Below, piece after piece: positions 1 to 12,713 of a stretch of 64,000 bases of DNA (positions are counted from its first letter, which is position 1; the number at the start of each line of letters is the position of its first letter). The notes beneath the pieces were generated by a model, which was given only the letters and a program-made list of their open reading frames with translations, made no database searches and had not been told where the DNA came from. The translations under genes and the position numbers were made by a program. Origin of the DNA: Pachydiplax longipennis (lineage: Eukaryota; Arthropoda; Insecta; Odonata; Libellulidae); contig JAVFKF010000019.1 in the NCBI GenBank assembly GCA_036926295.1, positions 8,114,001 through 8,178,000 of the forward strand. Direction: 5' to 3'.

Positions 1-3000
1 TAAAGTAAGCATTTTGAATCTTAGATCAGAGATGCCGAGTTAACCATAACTCTTCGGATTACATCGAAAGAAAAATGTTAATTTTAAAAATTTACAATTG
101 ATAGCTCCCTGGTTGAGAGTTAAGTTTTAGTTAACTTAAAGAAATACTTCCAATAGTCAATGGGGAAAACTAATATTTGATCTTGTTATCATTGTATTTG
201 CATGCACAAAATAAACAGAAGTAAGTTTCTTGAGGATTTGCAACGATGAAAGCAGCTACTGCTACATCTCAAGATTTCCTTAGGACTGCCACTGGGGCGT
301 TTTATGTAAGCAGACATACAGAAAAGGGACCGAGGATTTAAGTTTCCAGCTTTATCATTAGAATAAATAAATTCTAACTAAACTCAAATAAAATTTAACG
401 CCACCCTTTTCTTAGTGTGCCAAAAAGAGTTTGGATATTTAGAGAATAATAAATATGCAGGTGATTAGACTTATTCGATGTATGTGATGATGATATGCAA
501 CAATAATAAATGTGATTAACTCATTAAGGGCTCCTTACAACGAAAACTATTCTTATTGTACGTATTTTATAGAAGGTAAATACCTCATAAATATTATATT
601 CAAGCCATCTCCCTTAAGGGATAGGTATTGGTATTTGTGAAAACCTTTCACAAAGGTCTTAAAATTCATTATCTATTATGGAGAAATTAAGGGTTTCAAA
701 TAACATAAAACTGTATTATTTATCTTAAAATTTAACCGTCTTCAAGAGTTCCTAAGTACCAATGATTTACTCTCTCTCTCTGTGGTTTTCTCAACGATTG
801 TTCTTTTTTGTTAGCTTTCCATCACTTGTAGAAAAAACCACCTAATATGAATGTAATTTCCTACTGATTTTTAATTTTTATAATAGTAGAATGCGCGCTA
901 GTTTATACAAAATTTTCTATAGCTTCTGACACACAGTCCTTGCTGTACGAACCCTACCATCCAATCCTCTAATCCTCTTGCATGCCAACTTTAAGACAAT
1001 TTAAGAATTACAGCGATTTTCTCCCGGATGAAGTTTGTAACGAATATTTAATCACTTGTTTACACCGTCACTTTTCTTCAATTAAGATAAGATTTTCTGG
1101 CATTCGTGGAAATTATTTAGCATTAGCTTTCCTAAAGAATTTATGAGGGTATCGGTTGGAATGGATTCTTATTGGTTTAACTTCAGGCTGAGAGAAGTCA
1201 GTCCTTTGATATATTTCGGGTATTCACTTAACCTTCATCACAGAAACGTCTATTATTCGAAATGAGAGGATTAGGAGGAAATGGAATGATTGAGTTTTCC
1301 CCGCTGCTGTCTCTACGCGTTGACGGAGCTCTTTCCTCCATTAGGCGTTAATTGAAGGCACAAGTGAATAAACAAAGCGAAAACAAAACAAATGTTCGGA
1401 GGCAAAACCCGGGAGTAGAAAGTGTAATTCGATTGGGCTAATTTATTCTTATATATTCACACGGTCAGTCAAGGGTGTATTTTCCTCGTCTTTTTACAAA
1501 TAAAGTTAAGAATAGATGTAGTGAGTTGGTCTGAATTCTCTTAAAAAACTTGTTAACTTTGTAACATTCAAAATAATTTACAGATGATTCCTCAAAAAAG
1601 GAATTTAAGTAAATTAAACAAAGATTTTACCTACGAACACATCCCCCTTTGTTTTGAGAGTACATGAAGTAAAATAGAAGGTAAAATGTAATAGTTGCCC
1701 CGTGCGAAAATTTAGCCAAACTAAATTGAAAGTAATTGTTTCATACGCGAAGGTTTGTGTTTTTATTTTTTGTGTTTCTGTATTCGTTTGTAGTGATTGA
1801 AGCGTTCGTTGAAATATATTTGGGTGAAAATAGAGCATCAGTGTCCGTTTCAATATATCTTGATTTTATTGATAGATATCGACCTCTACATGTCCATTAA
1901 CGAAGCTCTATGGACAAATTGAAGTTTTAACTCGATTTTTTGACTAAATGGTGCATTTTTCATCTGTCAGTCTAGTCTTTGCAGGAAGCGGGAAGCATTC
2001 TCTTTAAAATGTCGTGTCATTTATATGTTTTGATGAAGTGTGAATGGAAAAAAGCGCTGGTCACCGGGGACAGATGTCTAAAAATAATACGTAAAAATAA
2101 TAAACTTGTTTAAAAACTGAAATATTTGCTTTGGTAAAGCTTTCGGAACAATATAATTTCAGAATTAAGTTAGTACGTATCGAAAATTTGATGAGGAATT
2201 GAAATTACAAGGAAAATCTTATTGAATTATTGTAAGATAAAAATGTAAACTCAATATTCAATAATATTTTGCTGTAGAAATTTGAAAAAAAAAAGAAGTC
2301 TCTGGAGAAAATCGTTGTAAGCAAGTCAACATTCTAGGAGAAGTAACTGGTAAATATGAATGTGTTGACCTTGAATGGGTTAAGAAAATGTATAATGCAG
2401 AACCTTTCTTCGAATTGTATTCGAGAGGGAATCCAATGCTGTCTTCTCTTGTTTATCTTTCTTGTCAAGGTTCTTTTGGTGGAAAATATGGGAGAGAGTT
2501 TTATCTTATCTGCATCTCGTTACCTCAGAGAAATCCTCAGAAAAAATTCTGACAGATTCAGGAATATAGAATGCCTACAAATTCTGATTTGTCAATCGTA
2601 TATTTAACACGAAAACCTTCATTTAATAAAGAATAGCAATGTCCCTTATAGATTTTCTCTAAAGCACACTGTCGCACATTAATCACGAACTATGCATAGT
2701 TATATAGGACAAGGATAATTTTTGACTGTGAATTTTACGTTGCAGGAAGTAATTAAATGAGATGAAATCTCTTACTAGGCTTCATGAATTTCTAAGAAAT
2801 ATTCGAGGAAAGCATTTACTATTTTTTGCCTATGCAAGGGTATTAAAGGTACGATGGTGTTGTAGGGAATATTTAAAAACAGATTTTCACATAATGTTTA
2901 CATTAATTCCTCTTAAAGTTCAGTTTGAAAAATCATATCGTTTGAAATCTTTTGCCTTAAATAAGAACTAAGGAAATAAGACTCACATTAAAGGGTAATT

Positions 3001-3184
3001 AATAATCTTTAATATTATATATCTATGATTTTAAGAATAGTTTGTAAATATCTAAAAAGGACAATCCTTATTGTAGATCAATATGGTATATGATCAAAAT
3101 TTTTTTAAAGCTAAATAGTATTTCAATAAAGAGAGAACGACAGTAAATAAGAATAATGAAACTATACATAGTCATACACCTCGT
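1..3184. other. AT-rich non-coding DNA, no gene seen
   Basis: Both strands are broken by frequent stops, and the longest open frames (about 60-83 codons) show no recognisable domain and fit chance in AT-rich DNA. The stretch holds a short CT microsatellite at 770-781 and an A-run near 2286. The block around 1020-1450 is less AT-rich than its surroundings but has no clear exon structure. Confidence 0.6.
770..781. repeat. (CT)6 microsatellite
   Basis: Six uninterrupted CT units lie in otherwise unremarkable DNA. No functional role is implied. Confidence 0.85.
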
Positions 3185-3188
3185 GCTA

Positions 3189-3438
3189 TACTTGGTCCAA
3201 CGTCATGAAGAGGCCACGTAAATCTTATTGAACCATGTATTCCTTACTGGAGTATGGCGCGCGATGTTGGTGCAGTTCAATCAGAAATCAATTTTACACC
3301 ATGCTGAGTGTTTTCAATATAAATTATCGTCAACTTTCTTTATCTATAAAAAAGTTGATACAGCTCGCGCCTTTCCTCCTAAGGTAATATATAGGGCCAT
3401 ATGATTCAAATGGTCTTTTCATGTCGTTGGACCAAGTA
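3189..3438. mobile_element. 250 bp MITE-like inverted-repeat element
   Basis: The two ends are terminal inverted repeats. TACTTGGTCCAACG at 3189-3202 is matched exactly, in reverse complement, at 3425-3438. Similarity continues inward for about 27 bases with a few mismatches (CATGAA, AG and CCA blocks), and again more weakly around GGCGCGCG (near 3258-3265) against the CGCGCC stretch near 3366-3371. The tetranucleotide GCTA sits directly outside both ends (3185-3188 and 3439-3442). It may be a 4 bp target duplication; alternatively the outer TA is a 2 bp duplication, as in Tc1/mariner-type elements, and the repeats start at CTTGG. There is no transposase frame inside, so it would be a non-autonomous MITE. 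A smaller internal stem (3330-3337 with 3351-3358) lies near the centre. The superfamily is not settled. Confidence 0.75.
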
Positions 3439-3442
3439 GCTA

Positions 3443-5479
3443 GCTCATAAAAATTTCTGAATAATATTAGTTGGGAAATCAAACTAGAAATTATAAATAC
3501 CTGAATGAATTTTGACGTATATGCGTCAGCAGTATATACAATCTTTTTGTAAATATCAAACAGATCATATGTTTGATTATAGAAATGAAAAGATCATTAA
3601 TTGAGTCGCCATAGAGGGATTTGTAGAGAGAGAGGGAGGGACGGCGTTGGACAAGAAAAATAATATAAATTCCGCTTCTATCTCGTATTTTTTTGGATCG
3701 ATTGAGGAAAGATGGAATATAAAAGCTCCTTTTTTGTCCTTTCCAGTTTGATGCTTCACTTCCTGGTTTCTAGAAGTTCATTAGCGGTAGGGAATCCGTG
3801 ATAAAATTTCCAAATGATACGATCTCGGTTAGGTCAAGGTCGCTGACGACAGCTAGACAAATTCATACACGTGTAATCACAACGGGATGAGATCACTGCT
3901 TTTATAATTATGGAAAAGATTGAATACAGATGGAATGGCAGGAAAACAGTGCTTATTCAGTGTCAAACGCAGATCCGGAACTGACTTATCGAGGGAGAAA
4001 TTGATAATAAAAAGCTCTAGAGGCCGTAAGAGAGATTGTCTGTATTGTCAGCTTCAATGTACTTCCATGACTTTTGTTCGGGAAACCGTTTTTCCTTTGT
4101 GTCGGATTCGATTCGTGCTCTTGATTCACAACTCGACGCAACAAAAATAAATAAACGTAAAGGAATCACGGATCGGAAAGCGACGAAAAGAATTATGAAA
4201 CTTCTGCAGTGAAAAAATAGCTCGAATTCCATGGGTGATGCCCGGAGAACGATGCGGCCGACATTTTGGAGTCTGAAGAAGGCCGTAGGGATTCGGAAAA
4301 GGGAAGTTATTCTCTTATATTCAAAGAGAAATAAGATGGAATTGAGGTCAATTGAAAATACCACAACAATTCTGCTGTTTCAGATAGTATTGAGGCTCGA
4401 AAATCCATATTCTATTCCTAAGAGCAATGATACCTCCCTAAAGTTTTCGACATCATAAATATGATTAAAATCTAAATAAAAAGGGGAATAGTGCAAATGT
4501 GTAATTACATTATATTTATAGAAACTAGTGAAATTTGAACAGTAAATAAAATACGAAAATGGTCATTGTCACAACTGGAATATGGTACCGGATTCCAATC
4601 ATGAAAAACGCATTTCAAAATTTAACCTACCCAAGGGTGCGGTAGCTGAATTACGATAAATGAATTGTATGATTGTATGATTTGGAGAAACAAATTTTCT
4701 ATGCCAGATATGTGAAATAAATATTGAAATTATAATTATTTAAATTTATTTTAAATGGAACGTTACATAATACTATTTGTGATATTGATATTTTATTATG
4801 GCGAAGGGGTATTTTATTTACCATATTATCCGTAACATATTGTGTACTTTATGTTTATATATGTTTATGTTGTACTTTATGTTGGTGTCCTTCTGTAGAA
4901 ATAATTGAATGATTCGGAGAATAAAGTTATAAGGAGTATCTGTGAATCTTGACTAATTTTTTTGGGAATAATATTCATTTTTTGGATGGCTGAATACCTT
5001 TTCACTGTGAAAACCTCTCGAGGCCTGAAAATAGGTACAAGTATTTAAGTACATCACAACTCAAGGACCAGATATAATATTTGTTTTCTACATAATTCTT
5101 CGCTTTTATTGGCGATATTTATAAAATCTTCAATGGGCCATACTCTCATTATACATTCTGTTAAATGTTCTTAAAGATTGGGATATCTAACATAAAAATT
5201 AATAGCTTAAAGGCTCATTACTTCCAATCTTTCTATAAGTCTTTTTTTTTAGTTATGATGGGATAAAAGGTCAAAGTTTGTTGGTTATATTTAATATTCT
5301 TTATTTTATGCTAATATATTCCATATAACAATAAATTGTCAAAAGATGTGGTTGCCTGTAGTTTTTCTTTTCATATCTGTTATCACAACTTCATATTCCA
5401 TTTAAATATATATCTCAGTACTTCACTCGAAGGAACTCTTTTGTGGATTTAACTGCAATAGATTTACCGCGTTATCTTT
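3443..5479. other. Non-coding DNA, no gene seen
   Basis: There is no credible coding region. The block 3780-4300 is less AT-rich and CpG-bearing and leaves open frames of up to about 115 codons on the minus strand, but none shows a domain or paired splice signals. A short direct repeat, GTACTTTATGTT, occurs at 4844-4855 and again at 4872-4883. Confidence 0.55.
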
Positions 5480-6030
5480 GCAAAAAGGGGATTATTTAAG
5501 TCCCCGTATCTTTTGCTGTTCTTGTGAGCAGAGGAAGCGGTTCTATCTCGACCCTGAGGAAATCAAAATGTGCCCATTTTATGCTGATTAAATCTTCAGC
5601 GGAACGGAAAGCTGATTTCCATTCGGGAGCCGTGGATAATCGAACGTCTACCGAAAGATAATACGTCTGTAACCCTGTTTTTTTATTCATGCCCACAATT
5701 TCGGGGCCTCGGGTCAAGTCAAGCCTTAAGTGCCCGCGGCAATAACAGCTGAATCCAGTTCTTCTCTCCCGTTTCGCGAAAAGCGCCTTCTAAAGAGGAT
5801 TTAGTGGTTCTCCTCATTGTCAGTACCGTTTCTCTCGAGTTAAGCCTCTCCAAACTCTCGAAACTCGCTCTCTAATCGATTGTTTACGATCGATTCCGCA
5901 TAATTATCCTACTCGACCTACTAACGGGGCGCGAAATCCTCGAGAGCCATTGAAAATTTATAATTTGGCAATTTGTGGTGATAAAGCATCTATTAACGCT
6001 TTAGCCTCTCTCAGTAAGACCGAAAGCCCT
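5480..6030. other. CpG-bearing composition island, possible regulatory DNA
   Basis: This stretch is clearly less AT-rich than its flanks and has many CpG dinucleotides. It includes a small hairpin (GGGGA at 5487-5491 with TCCCC at 5501-5505), a perfect TTTCGCGAAA palindrome (5772-5781), and ATCGATT repeated on either side of a forkhead-like TGTTTAC around 5874-5897. It is not convincingly coding in any frame. Such islands in AT-rich intergenic DNA are often conserved enhancers or promoters, but they can also be old repeats. The assignment is an inference from composition only. Confidence 0.3.
5772..5781. promoter_or_regulatory. Palindromic E2F-like site TTTCGCGAAA
   Basis: The 10-base perfect palindrome matches the E2F-type core (TTTSSCGC family) on both strands and is followed by another GCGC. 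One such word in 64 kb can occur by chance, but it falls inside the CpG-bearing island, which raises interest slightly. Confidence 0.25.
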
Positions 6031-6534
6031 CTCAAAATTATGCATGCGTACTATTGATGATGATCCGAAAATAATGCGATAAATGTCAAACAAATATTGG
6101 ATTTCAATTTATCAAGACAGATAAACCTTCTTTCACTCCGTGCCGTTACTACAAGTGATGGGCGATACCAAAATTTTACTAATTCCGACACAGTTTTTGA
6201 TAATTCTCTGAACTTCTGAATCCCGATCCCCATTGTTAAATAATAAATCATAGTTATAATTGATCTAAGAAACAAACACTTAATGGATTAAGTGCCCTCA
6301 TTTATGAAAATACAGTAGAATAGTTAATATAAACGCATATAAAATGGAGTAGGATATTCTTTTATTAAAATACCTGGGTAAAATTTTAAGCAATAAATAG
6401 AAAATTTCTTTATTTGAATTGGTAATTTTTTAAGAACTTAAATTCTTGAATCATAATTAATTTTAAAAATGATTTTCTTTCCAGCTTCAGCGTTCACCCG
6501 ATTTCTTTTTGGTAAGTAAATGTCACTCCCTAAT

Positions 6535-6550
6535 ACACACACACGCACAC
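6535..6550. repeat. Interrupted (AC)8 microsatellite
   Basis: There are eight AC-type units, one of them changed to GC. It is simple sequence with no inferred function. Confidence 0.8.
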
Positions 6551-7281
6551 CTTCAACACAAAATAATCGTTTAATCTCAATCAAAGATGCCGATAATTAC
6601 TACCCATTCAGCCTTCCAGGAATAACTAAAATTAATTAATTAATAACATTAATTACCAGGTCTAGTTAAGATCTATAGAGGTTAATTTTACTGATTTTTA
6701 AAGTGAATAATTATTTGTAATTTATCTCATATTTATTTTACATTTTTTAAACTACTTTTAACTAGAAATAGAAATGAAAGATTAAATTTTAAAATATTCT
6801 AAATAATTGTCTTCGAAATCGAGCATTCAGTTAGAATTTCTCCGATTTCAAAGCCCAAAATATTCTTATATTTCCAATTACAGAGTCCGGTACTTTCACA
6901 ATTGCTACAACACGAATTATACAAATACTTCTGAAACCTATTTATATGTATTAATATTGAAGTAAATATTATAATATAATGATAAAATGCTCACAATTAA
7001 ACTGAAAGTAAATGCGGATTTAGTAAAAAAATTAGTAATAAATAACCGCTGAACCAATTCCTCTTGCATATAAATACTATATAAAATTATTAAACGTAAT
7101 ATAGATACATCGTGTCAGCAGTTAAGATAAATGGTAATTTCAAATTGATGAAAAGACTAAATATGCTGTTTAATTAGTAAATACTTATTTCCATTTTCAT
7201 CATCAAATATCTTTTGTTTTCTTGAGAGTACATTCACAAGTGATACGGTAATAATATTAATGTTCCGCTTACAATCAACGG

Positions 7282-7303
7282 GTGCCTTGTAAGTGCCTTG
7301 TAA
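7282..7303. repeat. 11 bp perfect tandem duplication
   Basis: GTGCCTTGTAA occurs twice head to tail. This is consistent with replication slippage. Confidence 0.85.
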
Positions 7304-8668
7304 GAAGAAGCGTTCTAACTCATTTAAGCATGTTTGACTACCATTGATGCTGTCAATTTGGAAACCTTCATCAATAGCAGTAAATGCGAGTTTTGGGGAC
7401 AGTTATTTGGATACTCAACCTCATTCACGTACAAAAGATAAATTAGCAACCGAAATTTCGCTGTATGCTTCATCTTTTATTCAATAGGTGAAACATCAGT
7501 TAGCCTTGACCTGATTCCTTTTCCCTCGTTTCTATTACCAGGAATTCCTCCTTTCTCGTGAAAACAGATTGAAATATCTCCGAATAAGCGTCCTCAGGGA
7601 TGTTCCCCAAGGTTATTCTATAGAGATTTCATCACTGAGAATACGAGATAGTAATTCAAACCATAGAAGCAAAACAAATTGGATAAAATATTATAGATAC
7701 CTGCGTGTTTACAAAGGTAGGTAGAGGAAGACCATAAATTGAGTTTTATGCCTTTATTTATGGGCCTCTTCTTCCTTTAGAATTCTCTCCTTAAGATAAA
7801 GCAGAGGCCTACTTTCGCCGCCTTTATTCCAGGTTATCTTTTGGCATGAATTTCACATGGAAATGGGGAACTTCGTACGCGAGAACTCTCCAGAACCTTA
7901 AACCGATTTTCTCGCTAAGTCTACAGCATGTTCATTCCGATTCAGAGAGGTTCATCACTCTTACGCAAAGGGTATGAAGAAGGAATTTTTTATCTGCGGT
8001 TTTGAAAGGTAAAAGAGGAAAATTTAGTTGACTTAAATAATAAAGAGTAATACTGTTGTGTCAACAATTGCTGTGTGAGCTTCATTAAATTAAATTAGGA
8101 ATGCTACCAACAACGTCATTGAATTTCTATGTACCGATGGAACATTGAAGTTTTTAATCACGTATATCAAAATCGAAAATAAATTAATTAAGAGTAATAC
8201 AAAAACTTGACGGTTTACCCATGAATAACGCACCGTAATTAACTTTGGATGTGCATCAATAAATCAATTAAGTTTTTCAGAGATAATAGGTTTGACGCCA
8301 AATTGATCCTTGCAATAATGTTTGATCAAGGAAATTTTCCGCAACACTCTCATTAAGATTCAAGCTTTATTTCACACATTAAAAGCTTTCAAAATTAATT
8401 TATCTTCAATATGATCAAAATAACATAATTGTAGGATGAATGAAATGAGTCATAATAAAAGGATCTTTGGACTACAGAATGCTGTTCATGCTCTCCTCAG
8501 AAGCATATAAATTATATGAAGGCTTTGTGCGAAGAAGAGATATGAGGTATAACATAATTGCAACTCCTTTTACTCTAAAATATATCTCCCTGTGGGTTTT
8601 GCGTACTAATGGATAATTTGTATGACCGGAAAGTGATCGAAAAGCAGGTTCGTTGTTTCTTTCATATA

Positions 8669-8742
8669 GGTCCCTCTAAAAATCGAACCTAGGACTTCTT
8701 TCATCAAAAGAGAATTCGCTACTCGGTTATCAAGGAGTCCTA
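8669..8742 (-). mobile_element. Diverged tRNA-derived SINE (family A) copy
   Basis: Read on the minus strand, this segment aligns along its length with the tRNA-like head seen at 27.5, 38.1 and 41.3 kb. It has a GATAACCGAGTAGC A-box region, a TTTTGATGAAAG middle and a GTCCTAGGTTCGATT B-box region followed by a GAGGGACC end. The B box GGTTCGATT is intact in its core, but the flanking T-stem half is decayed. No 3' body or target duplication is visible. It is the most diverged of the five copies. A degenerate tRNA pseudogene is the alternative, but the similarity to the other copies favours a SINE. Confidence 0.55.
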
Positions 8743-11700
8743 TCTGCGCTTAGAATCTGCAAAAGTTCCACGCCTGCATCCGTTTATAAATTTCTCCTGT
8801 TCTACTTCCATTTTCTATTCGAGATCTTACTCATCTACGGATAAATATTTCCTTTCGCGTGTTGATAGAGGGTGATTTCCGATCTTCCAATGATTCCCCA
8901 TCTAGCGGGAAACATTTAATCCCACTTTTTCGTAAAATAATCTGTTGTGTTAGGTTTGGAAGTTCTGATATCGAGATTTTACATGAATTGTCCTTCTCAT
9001 AAGGAATTTTATTCAAATACGCCGAATACAACCAAAATAGAAAGTATATCAGCATTCTGATGCAAGACTTTCTGATCATGTCTCTTAAATGTTATTGATT
9101 TATAACAACAATTCAAATATTACTCATTCCCTCCTAAAGTGGCATGAAATAATAAATTTTCATCAAAATAAATTTTCTTCAAACTACCAAATCTCTGTAC
9201 TATTGAAGATTTGTCAGATTTAAAAATTTCAAATAAAAAACTTAAAGTTTCTAAACGTGAATTATATTTAATAGACCTTGTCGGTTTATTAGTAAGATAC
9301 ACGGTATATTAGGGCTTACGAATGAAAAATTATAATAATGGATATTACAGATGTATAGAGCATATCGTCGTTTGAGGGTTCAAAGTTACAGGAAATAGAG
9401 AAGATTTAAGGCTTACCTTACTGTATTCTAATTCTTAGGTAGTGAATATTGTTCAAGATTAGTTTGCATCGACATTGCCTTTTGTCTATTGAAAATGGTT
9501 CCGTAAGATGTTAATTGCATTTAAATGATTTGATAGCATTTACTGTAAGCAACAAAAAGATTTTTCACTAATTAAAAAATGTGTACTCCAAGATTTTTCC
9601 AGAATCGCCACTACAAGTTGCCAAAGAGGAAGCTGAAAAATTATTGATCTTAACACAGCTCATCAGCAGATTACATGCTTCAGATGACAAAAGTTGCGGG
9701 ATTAAGGAATCATCACCTTGAAAACAAAAAAACCATGAGTGTTTCTTACGTAATTTTTACTAGCAAATAATCTGAGTTATTAAGGTTTTTGGCAGGATCT
9801 AATTCATAGTGATCTTTAACTAGTGACTTAGAGCCCTGATTCCTAGATGTAGGGAGAAAATTTATTTTTCATTGAATGTTATCTCAATCTCGTTCATGGC
9901 TTTGATGATATGAGTGACGAGAGCATCTCTCATATCACAGAGCTACTGTGATGTAAAAGAGCAAAAGTAATTCTGGTTAATATCATGCTTCCTGGTTACT
10001 CTTATAAGGAAATCTGAAGTTGGTTATTCATGGAAAGATTGCACCCTAGTTAAACTAGCTTTTTTCTATTGCAAAATTCTGGCCCATTGTCCAAGAGAAA
10101 AAATTCCTCGCTTCACCTTTTTAAGACTTTTGAAAGCTAATGATGAAGGGCTTGACGTTCCAACCGGCCTTTGCGATCAATACTTTACAGGTATAATGCA
10201 AGATGCGGTCATGTTAATATCTAAATCACGTAAATTATACAACTTTGTAATTTTCCACGTATTTTTAATATCGGCAACCGGTTTCGTAAGAACTTTCCTT
10301 TTCTTCCACAAAGTTACGCCAGAACATATTGATTTCTAAATCACGTGATTAATGCATAAAAATAGCGTATTTAAGAGTAAAGTAAAACAGACTTAGGAAG
10401 ATAATATTCACCGAATGTAAATTTAAAGAGAATATTCATGAAAAAAATCTTCACGAAGATTTCAGTTAATGGAGGCAAAATGTATATAATTGCTATGAAG
10501 ATAATGATAAAAATTCACTGAAGTTATCCAAGTCTTTCCACTGAAAAATGTTCTCTTATTGTAACCTTTCGATGTTTCATCTCGAAAAAGTAACTTACAC
10601 ATTATATCTGTGATATTATACGATGAAAAGTTAAAAATTCCGTCCGCGTTTCCTCATCAGAATGACTATGGAACGATTCTACGTCATAAGGAAACTTGCG
10701 AAGAATTCTTTCCACCCGTTACCTCATGCTGAATAGACCCGCCCAAAATCGAAGATCCCTCCTTTCCTCATGGGATAACCACGTCTATTTCTTCTTGAAT
10801 TATGTTACTCCTCTGCCCGATTATTATCCCTATGATTCGCATATCTTTGTCTGCAAATCTCTCCATACTTACATCCATATCCCTTTGAGTTTCGATTTCA
10901 AAAACTTTTCTTCGAGAGCTCGTTCAAATCTTCAATTTTCGTACACTATTCTCGAAGAAGAAGGCTTTCCCGAAAAGATTTTCATTTTCTATTTCTCCAC
11001 TCTATCGTTCTTATCTCAACTCCGAATCAAGTTCGCAAAAGAATTTAATCCTCCATTAGAATTTTATGTATGCGACCTTAACCTTTCTGTGCTAGGAGCC
11101 AGCAAAAGTTCGGAAGTTCTTTTAAGACTTATTTTAAGCTCTGCTACTGTGTTAAGTCGCGAATGACCCATTTCTTTCTTCCAAGTGGAAATAATTCTCT
11201 TCTTTCAGAGGATCCATATAATCACGTTCTTCATTGACAATATCGGTTACGTTTTATGCAGGATGCCTTTTATAAACGTTTTATGGAATGGTTTACACAA
11301 ATATTCTGATCTAAAGCCAAAAGTGATGTGGTTAGGGAAGTGCGTTGAGACCATAATATGGATATTTGGAAATGAAAATGGTAGTTTTTATCATTCTATA
11401 AAAGATAAATGTTATTAGTGAACAGTAATAATGTAGTTTTGTTTGAGCTTTATTCACCATTATATTTTATACAAATTTTCTTAACAAATTATCGTTATTA
11501 ATTGTTTAATCCAATTGTTTAAATGAATTATATGCTTAAAAATTGAAAATACGCAGTATTTACCGCCCAATATAAAGGTAAAAATTAATATTTGAGTTGA
11601 ATTTTTGAATGGTTTAATGATATTATGTGGTGATATATATAATTTATACATGTATCACGCAAACGTATTTTCCCGAATTATTATCATCATATAGAATATG

Positions 11701-12635
11701 ATGTGTCCCATTTAGGATGGTAGGACTTAATACCTTCACTGACCCAAAACAACGTGAATTCTACCGAAATATGATTGTATATCATTTTGGAGATTATGAA
11801 TGAACCGTAAAATCCGGTTTGTACACTATTCCATTGTAGTCTCTTACATCTATTTTTTGAAATGTTCTGTTTCCTCGTTTTAACAAAGGCTTTTGTGTTT
11901 GTCATTCCGATCGTTCTTAACAGCGACGGGCATTGAATTCCATATCGTGGCGGTAACGCTAACTGTATGTTACAATTAACTGTATCATGCGATGAAAGAA
12001 GAAAACAAATATTGTTTAAGTGCATTTATCCACGCATTTATCATAGCCTCTGATATTTCAATAGCAGAAAAAGTGACGTAAACAGGAAAAATGTCCGGTA
12101 TTTTCTTAATAAAAGTAGTCCATCACGAGAGTGTGCGGTGGATATAGTTAATTAATTATGCCTTAAGAATCTTAATCAAATGCACGCTAAAGTGCATCAT
12201 GCTAAGATAAATGTAACTGTCATATAAAGGGCTAATGGCTGCCATTAGTTCATAACTATCTGTATCCATTGAATGATTAAGTTATATGATAAAACTGTTG
12301 CACCTAATTTTGAAATTTCTACAAAAATATTATATGAATCCCTCTATTTAAATATTTAAAAATTCATCTACAGCAATAAAGACAATTTATAGTGAATGCA
12401 AACAAAATTTATAGTGAATAAGTATATAATATGATTAATTATGCGGGAAATTGAGATGAATTCCTATTCAACACTAAAATCGAAAGGAAGAGACCAATAT
12501 GATACCTTGAAGAGAAGACGCTTCAGGACTTAAGGAAACAAACAAACTCGAATTCTTTATACTATAGGTTTATTCCTGGCTACAGGAATGCAATCCCCCT
12601 ATATACATACGTAACCTTTTCGGGTGTATGGCAGA
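8743..12635. other. Non-coding DNA, no gene seen
   Basis: The longest open frame here (156 codons, 10696-11166, plus) begins at a TTG. It lacks a methionine start near its beginning, any recognisable domain and low-bias codon use, so I do not call it. Two adjacent small hairpins lie at 9906-9952. The remainder is AT-rich with no repeat termini that I can pair. Confidence 0.5.
9906..9952. other. Two adjacent short hairpins
   Basis: TGATATGAG (9906-9914) pairs with CTCATATCA (9929-9937). The overlapping ATCACAG (9934-9940) pairs with CTGTGAT (9946-9952) across a 5-base loop. The two stems share bases 9934-9937, so they compete. There is no known motif, and this may be chance. Confidence 0.35.
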
Positions 12636-12713
12636 GGGTACGCGCACTCTTCCTTAATAGACTTAAAATATTTAAGGGGTCAGATTCCCCGTCCCGTACC
12701 CATCAAGGGGTAC
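12636..12713 (+). repeat. Nested and competing inverted repeats
   Basis: GGGTACG (12636-12642) can pair with CGTACCC (12695-12701), enclosing CCTTAA/TTAAGG (12652-12657 with 12672-12677) and GGGG/CCCC (12676-12679 with 12687-12690). The GTACCC at 12696-12701 can instead pair with GGGTAC at 12708-12713 across a 6-base loop. The density of inverted repeats and the GC content stand out from the surroundings. It could be a remnant of a transposable element terminus or a structured RNA, and I do not recognise it. Confidence 0.35.

Larger units (their letters stand above)
6031..8668. other. Very AT-rich non-coding DNA
   Basis: The part from about 6350 to 7200 is especially AT-rich, with ATTAATTA-type words near 6635-6655. 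It includes an AC microsatellite (6535-6550) and an 11 bp tandem duplication (7282-7303). No exon, RNA gene or transposon terminus was recognised. Confidence 0.6.

Noticed and set aside
4017..4364. 115-codon minus-strand frame
   Set aside because: Overlapped by open frames on the opposite strand, without a domain. Its length is explained by the locally lower AT content.
10696..11166. 156-codon open frame on the plus strand
   Set aside because: It starts at TTG, not ATG, is rich in Phe, Ser and Leu as expected from a T-rich strand, has no domain that I recognise and has no splice or promoter context.
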